DNA of 34,330 bases from positions 1 through 34,330 of the forward strand of contig NZ_JAANIG010000042.1 of NCBI RefSeq assembly GCF_011174675.1, read 5' to 3'. Every line of letters begins with the position of its first letter. Positions within the stretch are counted from its first letter, which is position 1. The translations under genes were made by a program, and so were the position numbers. The notes beneath the pieces were generated by a model. It had not been told where the DNA came from. It saw only the letters and a list, made by a program, of their open reading frames with translations, and ran no database searches. This document shows, piece after piece, positions 32,180-34,330 of the stretch. The DNA is from Perlabentimonas gracilis. Lineage in GTDB: Bacteria > Bacteroidota > Bacteroidia > Bacteroidales > Tenuifilaceae.

Positions 32180-34330
32180 ATGATACGAAATAGATTAATG
32201 CAAGTAATTGCAACGGCGCTACTAGTGCTATGCCTTGGGGGTAATTCCCAAGCCCAAACCATTAACGAGCAGCTCGATTTCCTGTTTGCTCCGCTCAATA
32301 AGAGCCGTATTACCACGGGTATGCTGCTGGAGCGCGGGCTGTTCCCGCACAGCCCCATGCCCTTCAATGGAACGCTAACCGATAGCAGCTACACCTCGCC
32401 ACTACTACAAAGGTCGCTCTACGTTGGGCTGCACTCCTCTGTGGTTTCATCGGCGGTTAGCATGGCTAGCCCCGAGGAGTTCTACGGCAATCTTAGCACC
32501 GCCAGCACTAGCGGGGTGGTGCTATCGATGCTTCACTACAACATGAACCGCATTAAGGAGAATGCTTTAACCACTGGGCTGCTCAGCTACCACAACGGTC
32601 AGCTTCACGATGTTCCCGGTAGCGCAACCCCCTATCAGCCCTTTACCCTTTTTGCCGTTGCGCCGGTAAACGCCGAGGCGTGGGGAACCACCGTAACCTT
32701 TACCCTAAACTCCCTGCTACGAATGACCAACAGCACAGCCCCCATTTCGCAGCTACAGATTGACCCCGGCGATGGCGGGGGCTACCGCACCATTGCCTTC
32801 AACACCCCGCTATCCGTTACCTACCCCACGGCGGGACAAAAGGTGGTAAGGGTGGCCCTAACCCCAAGCGGTGGGCAAACGCTCCGTAGCCACTTTAGGT
32901 TAACGGTTCACCCCACCGCGCAGCCACCGCAACCATCGCCCTACGATGTTAGCGATGATGCCATCACATTTGAACCTGTTACTGGGGTTCACTCCGGCGG
33001 GGTGGTGTTTGTGAAGTACTCCACCAGCAACCCTTCCCAAACCCTTAGGAAACCCCTAATAGTTGCCGAGGGGATTGACCCGTCGAGCGTACTATCCTTT
33101 ATCCCAAACTATTCGTTTGACTATTTTATTGATAAACTAGATTATGTGAATTTAGGTGGAGGAATAAGTTTTTACGATGCACTTTTAAGCGAATACGACA
33201 TTGTATTCCTCGACTACACCAACGGGGTTGACGATATTTTCCGCAACGCCCGGCTACTAGAGCAGGTAATAGAGTGGGCAAACGCCCAAAAGGCCAACGT
33301 GCCCGATGCCCAGCCCAACGTGGTGCTAGGGGTTAGCATGGGCGGGTTGGTATCGCGAGTGGCGCTTAGGCGCATGGAGGTGGAGGGCAAAAGCCACGAT
33401 ACACGCCTCTACATTTCGCTCGACAGCCCCCACAAGGGGGCCAACGTACCAGCCGCCTATCAGGCCTTGGCATGGACCATTAACAGCTACCTTAGCTTTA
33501 TTGACCCTAGCCTTTCGCATTTTCTCTTTGCCCCTGCAACAAAGCAAATGCTTAAGTATTACCCCGATCCTGCCAATAAAACATTCACCAGTTCCCACCA
33601 TAACGCTTTTATGGCTCAGTACGATGCGCTAGGTTTCCCAACCACCACCCGTAATGTGGCCATAGCCAACGGCTCAAATGCTGGCACAAGCATATTTAAC
33701 CCCTACTCTACTTTAATAGATGCTGAGCATACGGTTGGTAAATATACGTTCTTTGTTAAGGGGTATGCAATGCCAAACAAGCAGAATAGGATAGTTTATA
33801 CCGCAGACTTAGAGTATAAAGTGGGAATTGGATCAATAGGAACAATCAGAACAGAAGGTTGGCAAACCTATCGGTCAACCAGTTCGCACTTGCCCTTCGA
33901 TGGTGCTCCCGGAGGTTACTACCCATTGTCGTGGGTTGGTGGGTTGCCCGATGAGTTTGACAGCTATGTCAACTACAGCAATTTCTCTTTTATACCCATA
34001 GCAAGTGCCTTGGGGGTTAGCTCAAGTAATCCTTTCGAGGTAATTGCTAATCAAAATTTAATTGGAGTAGGAAGAACATCGTTTGCTGCATATTATTCCC
34101 AAGCATCAAACCAAAGCCATACCCAACTGACACCCCAAAATGCAAGGTTTATACTACACGAACTTGCTGGCACAAATTTGTGTACCCCCATTAGCGGTGT
34201 TTCCATCTCGGGCTCCACCACCGTGTGTAATACCAACACCACCTTTACCCTCAGCAACGTGCCGGCGGGCAGCACGGTGAGCTGGACCCGCAGCAGCAAC
34301 CTGGCCTACGTGAGCGGGCAGGGCACAGGA
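32180..34330 (+). CDS. Secreted alpha/beta-hydrolase with PKD-like domain (3' end outside the window)
   Basis: The frame is open from the ATG at 32180 to the window end (717 codons, no stop), so it is partial. Signal peptide MIRNRLMQVIATALLVLCLGGNSQA, then an N-terminal region of unknown type (about 27-280). A lipase/esterase-like domain follows, with PLIVAEGIDPSS (strand before the cap) and the nucleophile elbow GVSMGGL with S386, then LYISLDSPHKGANVPAA, typical of serine hydrolases. Catalytic Asp and His cannot be fixed by eye. From about residue 680 a PKD-like module begins (GVSISGSTTVCNTNTTFTLSNVPAGSTVSWTRSSN), of the kind that often precedes a type IX sorting domain. T9SS export is therefore likely but the C-terminus is unseen. 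AT-rich patches (about 33090-33180 and 33690-34190) suggest mosaicism. Confidence 0.8.
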   Translation, partial: MIRNRLMQVIATALLVLCLGGNSQAQTINEQLDFLFAPLNKSRITTGMLLERGLFPHSPMPFNGTLTDSSYTSPLLQRSLYVGLHSSVVSSAVSMASPEEFYGNLSTASTSGVVLSMLHYNMNRIKENALTTGLLSYHNGQLHDVPGSATPYQPFTLFAVAPVNAEAWGTTVTFTLNSLLRMTNSTAPISQLQIDPGDGGGYRTIAFNTPLSVTYPTAGQKVVRVALTPSGGQTLRSHFRLTVHPTAQPPQPSPYDVSDDAITFEPVTGVHSGGVVFVKYSTSNPSQTLRKPLIVAEGIDPSSVLSFIPNYSFDYFIDKLDYVNLGGGISFYDALLSEYDIVFLDYTNGVDDIFRNARLLEQVIEWANAQKANVPDAQPNVVLGVSMGGLVSRVALRRMEVEGKSHDTRLYISLDSPHKGANVPAAYQALAWTINSYLSFIDPSLSHFLFAPATKQMLKYYPDPANKTFTSSHHNAFMAQYDALGFPTTTRNVAIANGSNAGTSIFNPYSTLIDAEHTVGKYTFFVKGYAMPNKQNRIVYTADLEYKVGIGSIGTIRTEGWQTYRSTSSHLPFDGAPGGYYPLSWVGGLPDEFDSYVNYSNFSFIPIASALGVSSSNPFEVIANQNLIGVGRTSFAAYYSQASNQSHTQLTPQNARFILHELAGTNLCTPISGVSISGSTTVCNTNTTFTLSNVPAGSTVSWTRSSNLAYVSGQGTG

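Overview
The window looks like a chromosome segment of a Bacteroidota bacterium, most likely order Bacteroidales. Three things point there. The gene set includes sprA of the type IX secretion system, an IPExxxVDY protein, a SiaC/DUF1987 protein, DUF2185, FISUMP-type lipoproteins and PKD-like secreted proteins. The promoters repeatedly match the Bacteroidota -7 box TAnnTTTG, in two cases with a TTTG -33 box 19-20 bp upstream. Shine-Dalgarno sequences are essentially absent. I cannot assign a genus.

Layout. 1-2042: lepA, closed by a perfect 42-nt palindrome. 2058-3948 (minus): a SiaC-family phosphoprotein followed by an unusual cytoplasmic GH16-like protein that lacks its catalytic glutamates. 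4100-6481 (minus): a histidine kinase/response regulator operon with what looks like a leaderless start. 6558-6676 (plus): promoter plus intrinsic terminator with no ORF between them, a candidate small RNA. 6695-9573 (minus): acpP-fabF-rnc-IPExxxVDY operon. 9654-10229: purN. 10243-12362 (minus): a barrel-like lipoprotein and an M23 peptidase. 12597-14483 (minus): two tandem YitT paralogues. 14576-15426 (minus): sufE and a SufT/MIP18-like Fe-S assembly gene. 15657-25384 (plus): pdxA-ruvA-sprA, then gcvH with its own promoter. 25398-26483 (minus): thiL. 26619-27014: DUF2185 protein. 27015-27562: a gene-free stretch with a MITE-like nested inverted repeat and the tig promoter. 27563-29807: tig and clpP.

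From about 29.8 kb the character changes. clpX, the usual partner after clpP, is absent. Instead there are hairpins, a T12 tract and a run of exported proteins: a FISUMP lipoprotein, a truncated secreted protein, a small lipoprotein, and a large secreted alpha/beta-hydrolase with a PKD-like domain that runs off the window. This part is more GC-rich with internal AT-rich patches. It holds a recombination scar (31484-31577) made of a fragment of the upstream lipoprotein gene joined to a fragment of the downstream hydrolase gene. I read it as a recombining accessory surface-protein locus.

Most of the window is core metabolism: fatty acid synthesis, Fe-S assembly, B6 and thiamine cofactors, translation and protein quality control. 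The best candidates for something new are the GH16-like pseudoenzyme beside SiaC, the candidate small RNA, the nested inverted-repeat element, and the mosaic exported-protein locus.
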